Positions 1-9,780 of a stretch of DNA of 64,000 nt are shown in pieces. A program made the translations under genes and the position numbers. This DNA is from Methylobacterium sp. Leaf91 (lineage in GTDB: Bacteria > Pseudomonadota > Alphaproteobacteria > Rhizobiales > Beijerinckiaceae): the NCBI RefSeq assembly GCF_001422815.1, contig NZ_LMMP01000011.1, positions 63,193 through 127,192 of the forward strand, written 5' to 3'. Within the stretch, counting starts at the first letter, position 1, and each line of letters opens with the position of its first letter. Under the pieces are notes generated by a model, which saw nothing but the letters and a program-made list of their open reading frames with translations, was not told where the DNA came from and did not search any database.

Positions 1-1278
<1,278 letters not shown>

Positions 1279-1293
1279 GCCTACGATGCGAGG

Positions 1294-1322
1294 AAGGCCC
1301 TCCCCGGTCAGGGGAGGGCCTT
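1294..1322. terminator. Rho-independent terminator after acnA
   Basis: A perfect 12-bp stem (AAGGCCCTCCCC paired with GGGGAGGGCCTT) around a 5-base loop, 15 bases after the acnA stop. The T-run is short. It lies between acnA and the converging permease gene and may serve both. Confidence 0.8.
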
Positions 1323-1428
1323 TCGGCCCAGAAATTCCACCGGAATCTGAGCCGCCTTTGCAATCCCTCGAAACACCGTCCGATGGCGGTCGTTTCGGCC
1401 GTCCTATGGCGGTTGCGGGCGGCTCGAA

Positions 1429-2550
1429 TTACGGTCCGCGCGGGCCTATGGATGTGGCCTGCGCCGCGTCCCCATCTGTGAACTCCCGCCACAATAGCAC
1501 CAGGGCCGCCATCACCGCCGGGCCGAGGAAAAGCCCGAGCAGACCGAACGTCTCGACCCCGCCGAGGATGCCGAGCAGCACCCAGAGGAAGGGCAGGCGG
1601 GTGGTGCCGCCGATCAGGACCGGCCTCACGAAATGGTCGGCGACGAAGGTGACGACAAAGCCTGCCACCACCACCACCGCCGCCGGGATCACAGCACCGC
1701 CGGCGAGCAGGATCAGCGCGGCAATGCCGAAGACCAGCGGCGCTCCGAAGGGGATCATCGCCGCCACAGCCGTCAGCGCGCCGAGCAACACCGGATGCGG
1801 AACGCCCGCAAAATAGTAAACGACTCCAAGGAGAACGCCTTCGCCGAGGCCGACCAGCACCAGCCCATCGACGGTGCCATGGACGGAAGCCACCATCTGG
1901 CGGGCCACCCGCTCGCCGCGCGGGCCAAACAGGCGGGCGCTCGCCGTCAGCGACTGCCTGATGACAGTTCGCCCGTCACGGAACAGGAAGAACAACGTCA
2001 GCAGGGTGAAGCCGAATAGCACAACCCGGCGAACGACTTGAGCCCCCAGGCTCTTGGTCAGGCCGATCGTGGTCGAGTTGTCGAGCTTGTGCAGGATCTC
2101 GGACCCGGCGGACGGGTGGCTGAGAGTCTCGCTCCACCATGCGCTGGCCTTGGCCGCACCGTAGGGAAGGTGGGACAGGAATTCCGGTACGGGAATACCG
2201 CTCCGCTCGGCCGACTTGGCCCAGGCCATCGCGTCATGGGCCTCCCGCGCCGCCTGTACCCCGAGGACCACCAGGGGCGCGAGGAAGACCAGCGCTACCG
2301 CCAGGGTGAACAGGCTCGGCAGCAGGATGTTGTGGCCACCGGGCGGCCAGCGCCGTTCCGCCTTCGCATAGAGCGGCCAGAGCGCGATGGCGAGGATCAC
2401 GGCCCAGGCCAGCGCCGGAAGGAACGGGTGGAGCACCCACAGGCCGAGGGCGGACAGCGCCAGGACCAGGGCGATGCGCGCGCCTCCTTGGGCGCGGCTG
2501 CGATGGTCCGTCGGCAGTTCCGCCGCATCGACAGATGTCGGTCGTTCCAT
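1429..2550 (-). CDS. AI-2E family transporter (PerM-like permease)
   Basis: A 373-residue integral membrane protein of the AI-2E/PerM superfamily, whose members export small molecules or act as Na+/H+ antiporters. Hydrophobic segments begin near residue 25 (ALVLALSALGLWVL), with a pair around residues 55-100. A soluble central region is followed by several helices in the C-terminal half, including the family-typical stretch GLGEGVLLGVVYYFAGVPHP. The start at 2550 was chosen because GAGGTGA lies 7 bases upstream; an extension to 2616 has no such site and no hydrophobic logic. It converges on acnA and stands alone, so the substrate cannot be inferred. The family call is good; the transported molecule is unknown. 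Confidence 0.85.
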   Translation of the reverse strand: MERPTSVDAAELPTDHRSRAQGGARIALVLALSALGLWVLHPFLPALAWAVILAIALWPLYAKAERRWPPGGHNILLPSLFTLAVALVFLAPLVVLGVQAAREAHDAMAWAKSAERSGIPVPEFLSHLPYGAAKASAWWSETLSHPSAGSEILHKLDNSTTIGLTKSLGAQVVRRVVLFGFTLLTLFFLFRDGRTVIRQSLTASARLFGPRGERVARQMVASVHGTVDGLVLVGLGEGVLLGVVYYFAGVPHPVLLGALTAVAAMIPFGAPLVFGIAALILLAGGAVIPAAVVVVAGFVVTFVADHFVRPVLIGGTTRLPFLWVLLGILGGVETFGLLGLFLGPAVMAALVLLWREFTDGDAAQATSIGPRGP

Positions 2551-2923
2551 TCTCGTCACCTCTGCCGCCTCCTGGCATGCCTCACGCTCGATGGTTTCGC
2601 GCAGGAAGTAGAGCACAGGCCCACGCCGAACGGGCGCGTGTCCGCATGTAGGTCAAGGCATCGACGGGTGGAATGGTCCGGGGCGCCCCGCAGGCGCACG
2701 AAGGCGCGAGCCCGAGCCGAGTATCTGTCAAGGTTGCCCGGCACCACCCCCTCGTGTAAGGGACCGCCTTCGATCGGAAGCGGCGCGACGCCGCTTCGGG
2801 GGCATGCTGCGCGACCCGGGGGGCGCCGGGTTCACGCGCCAGCCTCGGACCGGCCGCGCCCGCCATGGGATCCGACACCGGATCTGCCACGGCGCGCCAC
2901 AGAGAAGAAAACGGCGAGAACGC
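2551..2923. other. Divergent intergenic region upstream of acpXL
   Basis: 373 bases between the divergent permease gene and acpXL. Promoters for both must lie here, and for the lipid A cluster in particular. I see no convincing -35/-10 pair, terminator or repeat. Candidate extended reading frames into acpXL lack a ribosome-binding site and are rejected. Confidence 0.5.
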
Positions 2924-3226
2924 ATGTCTGACCAGCCGACAACCGCTACGTTCGACCGCGTCGCGGACATCATCGCCGACACCGCCGACATCCCGCGCGA
3001 CACCATCTCGCCCGAGAGTCACGCCATTGAGGATCTTGGCATCGATTCGCTCGCCTTCCTCGACATCGCCTTCGCGGTGGACAAAGCCTTCGGCATCAAG
3101 CTGCCGCTGGAGCGTTGGACCCAGGAGGTCAACGAGGGCAAGGTGCCGGCCGAGGAGTATTTCGTGCTGAAGAACCTTTGCGCCCGCATCGACGCGCTGG
3201 TGGCCGAGAAGGCCGCCAAGGCTTGA
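2924..3226 (+). CDS. acpXL: Acyl carrier protein AcpXL
   Basis: Specialised acyl carrier protein on which the C26-C30 (omega-1)-hydroxy fatty acid of lipid A is built before LpxXL transfers it. The 100-residue product carries the phosphopantetheine attachment motif LGIDSL with Ser42. Its C-terminal half ([20 protein letters not shown]) matches rhizobial AcpXL from memory almost residue for residue, unlike house-keeping AcpP. It is about eight residues longer at the N-terminus than rhizobial AcpXL. The ATG at 2924 is preceded by a purine-rich GAGAA. First gene of the very-long-chain fatty acid cluster that runs to 9761. Confidence 0.96.
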   Translation: MSDQPTTATFDRVADIIADTADIPRDTISPESHAIEDLGIDSLAFLDIAFAVDKAFGIKLPLERWTQEVNEGKVPAEEYFVLKNLCARIDALVAEKAAKA

Positions 3227-3299
3227 AGGGCGAGCCCGGCCGGGCTGACCCCTTGAGAGTCCAGCGGAGCCTCTAGTCCCCAGCGGAGCCTTTGACGCC

Positions 3300-3797
3300 A
3301 TGCGCCTCGAATATTTCGAGATGATCGACACGGTGACGAGTCTCGACAAGGCCGCCGGCCGGATCGAGGCGCTAGCTCACGTGCCGATGGAGAGCCCGGT
3401 CTTCGAGGGTCACTTTCCCGGTCATCCCCTGGTGCCCGGGGTGCTCCTCACGGAGACCATGGCCCAGGCCTCGGGATACCTGCTCCTCGCCCATCTCGAC
3501 TTCGTGCAGATGCCGTTCCTGATGGCGGTCGACAAGGCGCGGTTCCGCTCCTTCGTCGGCCCTGGGGCGACGCTCGTCGTGCAGGCGAGTCTGGAGCATG
3601 ACGGCTCTGGCTACGCGGTGACCAAGGCTTCCATCAGCCACGAGGGCAAACCTCTGGCCGATGCAGAGTTGCGCTTCCGAACCATGCCGTTTCCCGCAGG
3701 GCTCGATGCTCCCATGCGCGAACGCGCGCAGCGGATCGGCCTGATGGATCGCGCGGTTGCGGCAGGAGCTCCCCCCGGGGGAGCGGTTCCGGCATGA
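3300..3797 (+). CDS. fabZXL: Beta-hydroxyacyl-ACP dehydratase FabZXL
   Basis: Hot-dog-fold dehydratase that removes water from 3-hydroxyacyl-AcpXL during elongation of the very-long-chain acyl chain. The 165-residue protein has the FabZ/FabA active-site signature GHFPGHPLVPGV, with catalytic His38, and Glu52 in the following helix (LTETMAQASG). It lies 73 bases after acpXL and its stop overlaps the start of the next gene in an ATGA, so translation is probably coupled. The N-terminus MRLEYFEMID resembles rhizobial FabZXL (recalled, not aligned). Function follows from motif plus cluster position. Confidence 0.93.
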   Translation: MRLEYFEMIDTVTSLDKAAGRIEALAHVPMESPVFEGHFPGHPLVPGVLLTETMAQASGYLLLAHLDFVQMPFLMAVDKARFRSFVGPGATLVVQASLEHDGSGYAVTKASISHEGKPLADAELRFRTMPFPAGLDAPMRERAQRIGLMDRAVAAGAPPGGAVPA

Positions 3798-4945
3798 GCA
3801 AGACTAGCATGGACCGGCGCGACGTGGTCGTCACCGGCATCGGCCTCGTATCCTGTGCCGGAGAGGGAATCGCCGCCCACCTCGAAGCCTTCGCAGCGGG
3901 CAGGCCGAAGGCTACGGATACGGAGCGCTTTGCGCCCTATCCCGTCCATCCGGCCCCGCCGCTCTTGCTCGATGGACAGATCCCCAAGAAATCCGACCAG
4001 CGGCAGATGGAGGCGTGGCAGCGCCTGGGCGTCTACGCGGCCGGGCTTGCCCTCGACTCGGCTGGAGTGAAACAGGACGCCGCCTTCAAGGCAGCGATGC
4101 ATCTCGTCGTCGCCTGCGGCGGCGGCGAGCGTGATACGGCGGTGGACGGTGCGATCCTGACCGGCCTGCGCGACGCGGCCGACCCGGGCGCCTATCTCAA
4201 CGAGCACCTGCAGAACGACCTACGCCCGACCCTCTTCCTGGCCCAACTCTCGAACCTGCTCGCCGGCAACATCGCCATCGTCCATGGTGTCACGGGCGCC
4301 TCACGCACGTTCATGGGCGAGGAGGCTTCGGGCGTCGACGCCTTGCGCAACGCCCAGAGCCGCATCGCTTCGGGCCAGATCGATACGATGCTGGTGGGCG
4401 GCTCCTACAGCGCGGAACGCCCCGACGTTCTCGTCGTCCACGAGATGGGCGGATACCTGCGGAAGGGCGATTACCGACCGGTTTTCGAGCGCGAGGGTGA
4501 AGGCGAGGCCGGCGTCATTTTGGGAAGTACCGCCGCTTTCCTCATGCTGGAAGCCGCCGAGACCGCAGCGGCGCGCGAGGCGACGATCTTCGCCCGCCTT
4601 CTCCCAGTGGAAAGCGATCGCCCCCGGCGCGAGGCCGGCAGCGTAGGGCGTAGCCTCTCCACCTTGTGGGGCGAGGCCGCTTCCAAGCCGGATCTGGTGA
4701 TCTCGGGTGCCACCGGCGTCAAAGAGATCACTGCCGAGGAGCGTGCTGCCCTGGACGTACTGACGCCCGGAACCCCCATCACAGCCCTCGGGGACCTTAC
4801 CGGCCATTCGCTCGAAGTTACGGCGCCGCTGGGGGCGGCACTCGCCGCCGCACTCATTTCGGAAGGAACGGCGCGCGAGATCACGATCACCACCGTCGGC
4901 CATCGCCGTGGTGAGGGCGTGATCCGGTTAAGCGCGCTGTCGTGA
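3794..4945 (+). CDS. fabF2XL: Ketosynthase-like protein FabF2XL, active-site residues missing
   Basis: A thiolase-fold protein of the beta-ketoacyl-ACP synthase family, 383 residues, shorter than normal FabF (about 410). The N-terminal family motif VVVTGIGLVS is present. At the nucleophile elbow, however, the sequence reads FMGEEASGV where active enzymes have TACxxGV, so Glu177 takes the place of the cysteine. The NAHGTST histidine is replaced by Ala306 (ISGATG). Only the second histidine is kept, His338 in DLTGHSL, and the usual KS before it is also lost. This pattern resembles a chain-length factor subunit. It is translationally coupled to fabZXL and precedes the intact fabF1XL. Cluster identity is known from rhizobia; the non-catalytic role is inference. 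Confidence 0.88.
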   Translation: MSKTSMDRRDVVVTGIGLVSCAGEGIAAHLEAFAAGRPKATDTERFAPYPVHPAPPLLLDGQIPKKSDQRQMEAWQRLGVYAAGLALDSAGVKQDAAFKAAMHLVVACGGGERDTAVDGAILTGLRDAADPGAYLNEHLQNDLRPTLFLAQLSNLLAGNIAIVHGVTGASRTFMGEEASGVDALRNAQSRIASGQIDTMLVGGSYSAERPDVLVVHEMGGYLRKGDYRPVFEREGEGEAGVILGSTAAFLMLEAAETAAAREATIFARLLPVESDRPRREAGSVGRSLSTLWGEAASKPDLVISGATGVKEITAEERAALDVLTPGTPITALGDLTGHSLEVTAPLGAALAAALISEGTAREITITTVGHRRGEGVIRLSALS

Positions 4946-5074
4946 CCGGCAGGGATGTGGCTGTCAGCGAACGGAAATTCCGCTAAGACCGGTGCAACCG
5001 TGATTGATCGGCCCGAATGTTCGGGGCGGGGCATCTTCAAGGCCGTTCGGTCGGAACGATAGCAAGACGGCGCG

Positions 5075-6376
5075 ATGACGAATTCCTCTCCCCCCGATTC
5101 ACGGAACTTCCGGGACAGCCATGGCAGGCCGCTGGTCGCCGTGACAGGCCTCGGCATCGTCACGTCCCTGGGGCAGGGACAGGTCGACAATTGGACCGCG
5201 CTCACCGCCGGCCGGTCCGGCATCCACAGCATCGCCCGTTTTTCTACAGACGGCCTGCGCACCCGCATCGCCGGCACGGTAGATTTCCTCGATACCGACC
5301 CGCTCGTGGCGCCCGCCCTGTCGCAGCGCTTCGCCGAAGAGGCGGCCGAGGAGGCGATCACCCAATCCGGCATCGGGACGAAGGGCAATTTCCCCGGCGC
5401 GCTGTTCATCGCCGTACCGCCGGTGGAAATGGAATGGCCGCAGCGCCAGTCGCTGGCACAGGCGTCCGGCCAGAACGGCGACATCACCTATTCCGACCTC
5501 CAGCGAGCGGCATCGAGCAGACGGTTCGACGCCTGGCACGATCTCTTCATCTTCGCTACCGTGGCCGACAACATCGCCGATCGGTTCGGCACCAAAGGAT
5601 CGCCGATCTCGCTGTCCACCGCCTGCTCATCCGGCGCCACCGCGATCCAACTCGGCGTCGAGGCGATCCGGCGGGGCGAGATGCAGGCGGCCCTGTGTAT
5701 CGGCACCGACGGTTCGGTGAACCCGGAATCACTGATCCGATTCTCGCTGCTCTCCGCACTTTCGACCCAGAATGATCCGCCGGAGGGGGCCTCGAAGCCG
5801 TTCTCCAAGAACCGCGACGGCTTCGTCATGGGGGAGGGGGCCGCCGCCCTGGTCCTCGAGAATGCCGAGGCAGCGCGTGCACGCGGCGCGACGATCCTCG
5901 GCTACGTTCTCGGTTGCGGCGAGAAGGGTGACGGCTTTCACCGTACCCGGTCGAGCCCGGACGGGGCGCCCGGCATCGCCGCCATCCGCGCAGCCCTGCA
6001 CGATGCTGGCACCGAGCCGGATTCGATCGACACGATCAACGCCCACGGCACGTCGACGCCGGAAAATGATAAGATGGAGGCGTTGGGCTGCGCTGCCGTA
6101 TTCGGTGAGCGGATCCGCTCCCTGCCGATCTCATCGAACAAGTCGATGATCGGTCATACGCTGACAGCCGCGGGGGCTATCGAGGCGGTGATCTCGCTCC
6201 TTACCGTCACCCATGGCCGCATCCCACCGACGATCAATTACGCTGTGCCGGACCCAGCTCTCTCCCTCGACGTGGTAACGAGCGCACGCGACGCACGGGT
6301 CAGCCGGGTTCTGTCCAATTCCTTCGGATTCGGCGGGCAGAATACCTGCCTCGTCCTCGGGGACGAGCCGGCATGA
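5075..6376 (+). CDS. fabF1XL: Beta-ketoacyl-ACP synthase FabF1XL
   Basis: Condensing enzyme that extends acyl-AcpXL with malonyl units. At 433 residues it is full length, with all catalytic residues visible: Cys184 in STACSSG, His324 in INAHGTSTP, Lys356 and His361 in NKSMIGHT. The glycine-rich C-terminal NSFGFGGQN is intact. A 129-base gap separates it from fabF2XL, which leaves room for an internal promoter, though I cannot see one clearly. The stop overlaps the next start (ATGA). Because FabF2XL lacks these residues, FabF1XL is probably the only working ketosynthase of the cluster, perhaps as a heterodimer with it. Confidence 0.94.
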   Translation: MTNSSPPDSRNFRDSHGRPLVAVTGLGIVTSLGQGQVDNWTALTAGRSGIHSIARFSTDGLRTRIAGTVDFLDTDPLVAPALSQRFAEEAAEEAITQSGIGTKGNFPGALFIAVPPVEMEWPQRQSLAQASGQNGDITYSDLQRAASSRRFDAWHDLFIFATVADNIADRFGTKGSPISLSTACSSGATAIQLGVEAIRRGEMQAALCIGTDGSVNPESLIRFSLLSALSTQNDPPEGASKPFSKNRDGFVMGEGAAALVLENAEAARARGATILGYVLGCGEKGDGFHRTRSSPDGAPGIAAIRAALHDAGTEPDSIDTINAHGTSTPENDKMEALGCAAVFGERIRSLPISSNKSMIGHTLTAAGAIEAVISLLTVTHGRIPPTINYAVPDPALSLDVVTSARDARVSRVLSNSFGFGGQNTCLVLGDEPA

Positions 6377-7137
6377 CGAACGAAGTGTCCCGCCGCGTCC
6401 TCGTCACGGGCGGCGCCTCCGGCCTCGGATCGGCCATCGTACGCGCGCTGGTCACCTCCGGCTACGACGTCGCTTTCACCTATCGGTCATCGGGCGAGGC
6501 GGCGGAGCGACTTGTCGCCGAACTCGTTCAGACACACCCCGAACGGGCGATCACCGCCCACCCTCTCGACCTCGCCGATCGCGATGCCCTAGAGGCTTTC
6601 TGCGAGGCCCAGGAGGGGGAAGCGTTCTACGGGCTGGTCCACAATGCAGGCCAATCTTACGACGTGCTGGCCGCGATGATGGCGCAGGACAAAGCCGAGG
6701 CGGCGATGCAGGTGAACTTCTGGTCGCTGACCCGCATGGCGAAAGCGCTGGTGCGCGGCATGATCCGCGGACGCTCCGGCCGCATCGTCGCCATCGGTTC
6801 GGTGGCGGCCCTCCAGGCCAATCCGGGTAATGCCGCTTATGCGGCGACGAAGGGTGCGCTGATCTCCTATTGCCGGACGCTGGCGATCGAATCTGCCAAG
6901 CGTGGGGTAACCGTCAACGTCATCGCGCCGGGCTTCATCGACACTGACATGATGGCTCCTTATGCCGCGCACCGCACCGGCATGGAGAAGCAGATTCCGT
7001 CCGGACGCTTCGCCAAGCCGGAGGAAGTGGCGGCGCTGGTGGCCTTCCTCATGGGAGATGGCGCCGCCTACATCACCGGCGCCGTTCTGCCGGTAGACGG
7101 TGGGCTGACAGCGATGATGGGCATCCATCGGACTTGA
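6373..7137 (+). CDS. 3-ketoacyl-ACP reductase, FabG-like SDR
   Basis: Short-chain dehydrogenase/reductase of 254 residues. It has the NAD(P)-binding GGASGLGSA near residue 13, NAG at 91-93, Ser143 and the catalytic YxxxK pair Tyr156/Lys160 (YAATK). The C-terminus PVDGGL is typical of FabG. Its place between a ketosynthase and the rest of the cluster, with an ATGA overlap at its start, supports the reduction of 3-ketoacyl-AcpXL. With FabZXL this supplies most of an elongation cycle; no enoyl reductase of the FabI type is present, and the later Adh2XL may fill that step (inference). Confidence 0.9.
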   Translation: MTNEVSRRVLVTGGASGLGSAIVRALVTSGYDVAFTYRSSGEAAERLVAELVQTHPERAITAHPLDLADRDALEAFCEAQEGEAFYGLVHNAGQSYDVLAAMMAQDKAEAAMQVNFWSLTRMAKALVRGMIRGRSGRIVAIGSVAALQANPGNAAYAATKGALISYCRTLAIESAKRGVTVNVIAPGFIDTDMMAPYAAHRTGMEKQIPSGRFAKPEEVAALVAFLMGDGAAYITGAVLPVDGGLTAMMGIHRT

Positions 7138-7138
7138 G

Positions 7139-7426
7139 GTGGACGATCCATTGCGCCTTCGCCTCATCTACGCGCTGGTTCTGACAGCAGCTCCGGCAAT
7201 CGCCGAAACCGGCGCTTTCCGCGTCGATGGTCTTCCGCGCGGCGACGCGTTGAGTATCCGCGAGACCCCGGATGCTTCCGCGCCCGTACTGGGCCAGGCA
7301 CCAGAAGGCGCGCGCCTGCGCGGCTTCGGCTGCACCAACGAGACGCCGAGCGGTCTCACCTGGTGTCGGGTCAAGGCCGGCCCAATCCTCGGCTGGGCGC
7401 GGCGACGCTACCTCGCGCCGGATTGA
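7139..7426 (+). CDS. Small secreted SH3-domain protein
   Basis: A 95-residue protein with an N-terminal hydrophobic segment (LRLRLIYALVLTAAPAIAETG) that looks like a signal peptide with AIA/E cleavage, followed by one bacterial SH3-type domain. Typical SH3b features are LSIRETPDASAPVLG and the closing GWARRRYL. Two cysteines, in FGCTNE and TWCRV, could form a disulfide. It starts with GTG one base after the reductase stop; an alternative TTG lies at 7151. Location in the lipid A acyl cluster suggests an envelope role, but no function is known to me. The tight spacing argues for co-transcription. Confidence 0.75.
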   Translation: MDDPLRLRLIYALVLTAAPAIAETGAFRVDGLPRGDALSIRETPDASAPVLGQAPEGARLRGFGCTNETPSGLTWCRVKAGPILGWARRRYLAPD

Positions 7427-7471
7427 GCCGAGCCGACTTTCAGTCGATAAGGCGCCCTACCCATTCCGTTC

Positions 7472-7584
7472 CCTCATCCTGAGGTGCCGGAGCATTGTGG
7501 AGGCCTCGAAGGAGGACTCCAGACGGCACGCGGGCCCCGTAGCCCTCCCTCTACACCCGCCCACGCGGGCACCTCAGGATGAGG
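7472..7584. repeat. Long inverted repeat between SH3 gene and adh2XL
   Basis: Two perfect 17-base arms, CCTCATCCTGAGGTGCC at 7472-7488 and its reverse complement at 7568-7584, enclose about 79 bases that include GGCCTCGAAGGAGGA. The same element family recurs at 51784-51893. This is a dispersed intergenic palindrome of REP/BIME type (inference). It can fold into a long stem in RNA and sits inside the lipid A cluster. Confidence 0.8.
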
Positions 7585-7634
7585 TGGTACGAAGGAGGTT
7601 CGGAGCCCGAAGCGCCCGACGAGAGACAAGCCCG

Positions 7635-8660
7635 ATGCAAGCCCTCCAACTCTTCGGTGACCGCGACCTGCGCCTCAGCGAGGTCGATCCGCCGGCAGCT
7701 CCCGGCGGGGGCGAGGTTCAGATCCGCGTGCGCGCGGTGGGCTTGAACTTCATCGACGTCTGGGGCTTTCGCGGCATGGCCTTCGCCAAGCGCAAGATGC
7801 CGCTCACGGTAGGGGCCGAAGCCTCGGGCGAGATCGTCTGCGTTGGCGAGGGCGTCACGGATCTGCGTGAGGGCGACCGCGTGGTGATGTACGGCGCGCA
7901 GACGTGTGGTCGCTGCAAGGCCTGCCGGGAGGGTCGAGACAACCTGTGCGAGGACGTCTCCGGCGTTATGGGCTTCCATATCGACGGGTTCGCGCGCGAG
8001 CGTGTCACCATGCCAGCACGTCTCGTAGTGAAGGTACCCGATGGGGTGAGCTTCACCGATGCAGCCTGTGCTCCAATCGCCTTCGGCACTGTCCAGCACA
8101 TGCTGTTCGACAATGCCAAGCTGGAGCCTGGCGAGAGCATCCTCGTTCATGCCGGTGGCTCGGGGATCGGTACCGCCGCGATCAAGATGGCCAAAGCCAT
8201 TGGCTGCACTGTGTTCACGACGGTGGGGGACGACAAGAAGGGCGAGATGGCCAAGGCGCTGGGCGCCGATCACGTCATCAACTACCGCGACGAGCGCTTC
8301 GAAGGCGAGGTCCGCCGCCTGACCAAGCGAAAGGGTGTAGACGTAGTGTTCGAGCATGTCGGCCCGGATACCTGGAACGGCTCGCTCCTATGCCTCAAGC
8401 GCGGCGGCCGCCTCGTCACCTGTGGTTCCACCTCCGGTGTCTCTACGACCATGAACCTCATGCAGCTGTTCCAGCAACAGTACCGCATTACCGGGTCCTT
8501 CGGCTGCTCTATGGCCAACATCCGCCAATCCCTGGCGAAAATGGCCGAGGGGATCACGCCAGTAGTGGATACCGTGCTGCCACTCGCGGACTTTTCACAG
8601 GGGCTGGAACGCCTGGAATCGCGCAAGGTGTTCGGGAAAATCCTCGTGGCGATCGACTGA
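7635..8660 (+). CDS. adh2XL: Zinc-binding dehydrogenase Adh2XL
   Basis: Medium-chain dehydrogenase/reductase of 341 residues, the alcohol dehydrogenase-like member of the rhizobial VLCFA cluster. The structural zinc cluster is intact (CGRCKAC followed by REGRDNLC, around residues 94-111). The catalytic zinc ligands are not: the usual Cys-Gly-x-Asp segment reads NFIDVWGF and the GHE motif reads GAEASG. The Rossmann motif GGSGIGTAAIKMAK is near residue 173. It therefore resembles quinone or enoyl reductases more than zinc alcohol dehydrogenases, and might reduce the enoyl-AcpXL intermediate (inference). The ATG at 7635 was chosen over a long upstream extension through the repeat. Confidence 0.9.
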   Translation: MQALQLFGDRDLRLSEVDPPAAPGGGEVQIRVRAVGLNFIDVWGFRGMAFAKRKMPLTVGAEASGEIVCVGEGVTDLREGDRVVMYGAQTCGRCKACREGRDNLCEDVSGVMGFHIDGFARERVTMPARLVVKVPDGVSFTDAACAPIAFGTVQHMLFDNAKLEPGESILVHAGGSGIGTAAIKMAKAIGCTVFTTVGDDKKGEMAKALGADHVINYRDERFEGEVRRLTKRKGVDVVFEHVGPDTWNGSLLCLKRGGRLVTCGSTSGVSTTMNLMQLFQQQYRITGSFGCSMANIRQSLAKMAEGITPVVDTVLPLADFSQGLERLESRKVFGKILVAID

Positions 8661-8756
8661 TATGTCGCCTGGGCGGCGAGACTCGCATTCACCTCAGGCT
8701 GCCCCTTACCCGGAAAATGTTCTACACGAGCGCGATAGCCACTCCCGGATAGTCTC

Positions 8757-9761
8757 GTGCTGCGTCTTGCCCTCGTCCTGAACCGCCATCTGCCCCGGAT
8801 GGCGGGGATCGCCATGATTCCGTTGGTCCGCTGCCTCTTCTGGCTAGCGCGATTGCTGGGGACCGAGCGGGCGAGCCGGACCGGCGGGGCGATTGCACGG
8901 AGAGTAGGTCCGTTCCTACCCGCGAACCGCATCGCATTGGCGAACCTGCGTGCCGCCTATCCCGAGAAAGATGAGGCCGCGATCAGGGCGCTCGCGCGCC
9001 AAGCCTGGGACAATCTAGGCCGGACGGGAGCGGAATACGCACATCTTGCAACCCTATTCGATATCGACCCCACCGATCCAGCAAGTCAGCGCATGTCCGT
9101 TGCCGGCGCGGAGCATTTCGAGGCTTTGCGCGACGACGGCAAGCCGGGGCTGATCTTCGCCGCACACCTCGCCAACTGGGAATTGCCGGCGATCTGCGCC
9201 GCTCGCTACGGCCTCGAGGCCACGGCGATTTTCCGGCCGCCCAACGATATAGCCTCGGCTCGCCTCGTCGCCGAGGTGCGCCGAGAGACCATGGGTGGCC
9301 TGGCAGCGGCGGGGCAGGGCGCCGTATTTTCCATGCAGGGCGTCGTGGAACGCGGCGGCCATCTCGGCCAGCTCATCGATCAGCATTTCACCCGTGGCGT
9401 AGTCGTGGAGTTCTTTGATCGACCCGTTCTGGTGAATCCGCTGCTCGCCAAGCTCGCCAAGCATTACGAATGCCCCGTTCACGGAGTCCGCGTGGTGCGC
9501 AAGGACAATGCCCGCTTCCATCTCGAACTCACGCCTCCCCTCGACCTACCCCGCGATGCCAAGGGCGAAATTGATGTGCAGGGCGCAATGCAGGCGATGA
9601 CACGCGTGGTTGAGGAATGGGTTCGGGAAAATCCGGGTCAGTGGTTGTGGATGCACAGGCGGTGGCGGCCGAACATGCTGCCCAAGCCCAAGGTTGCTCC
9701 AGTTAAACAGTCTAATCCATCCACGGCCCATCGAGGCAACGTGACTTCCGTTTCCGGTTGA
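8757..9761 (+). CDS. lpxXL: Lipid A very-long-chain acyltransferase LpxXL
   Basis: Inner-membrane lysophospholipid acyltransferase of the HtrB/MsbB family that transfers the long acyl chain from AcpXL to lipid A precursor. The 334-residue product has an N-terminal hydrophobic stretch (residues 15-35) and the catalytic HX4E motif HLANWE with His137 and Glu142. Conserved ALANLRAAYP and LWMHRRW are also present. It starts at GTG 8757, 96 bases after adh2XL. It closes the cluster as in rhizobia. The lengths and order make the assignment strong; the exact acyl length is not readable from sequence. Confidence 0.93.
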   Translation: MLRLALVLNRHLPRMAGIAMIPLVRCLFWLARLLGTERASRTGGAIARRVGPFLPANRIALANLRAAYPEKDEAAIRALARQAWDNLGRTGAEYAHLATLFDIDPTDPASQRMSVAGAEHFEALRDDGKPGLIFAAHLANWELPAICAARYGLEATAIFRPPNDIASARLVAEVRRETMGGLAAAGQGAVFSMQGVVERGGHLGQLIDQHFTRGVVVEFFDRPVLVNPLLAKLAKHYECPVHGVRVVRKDNARFHLELTPPLDLPRDAKGEIDVQGAMQAMTRVVEEWVRENPGQWLWMHRRWRPNMLPKPKVAPVKQSNPSTAHRGNVTSVSG

Positions 9762-9780
9762 GGCGCTGTCACATAGGGAT

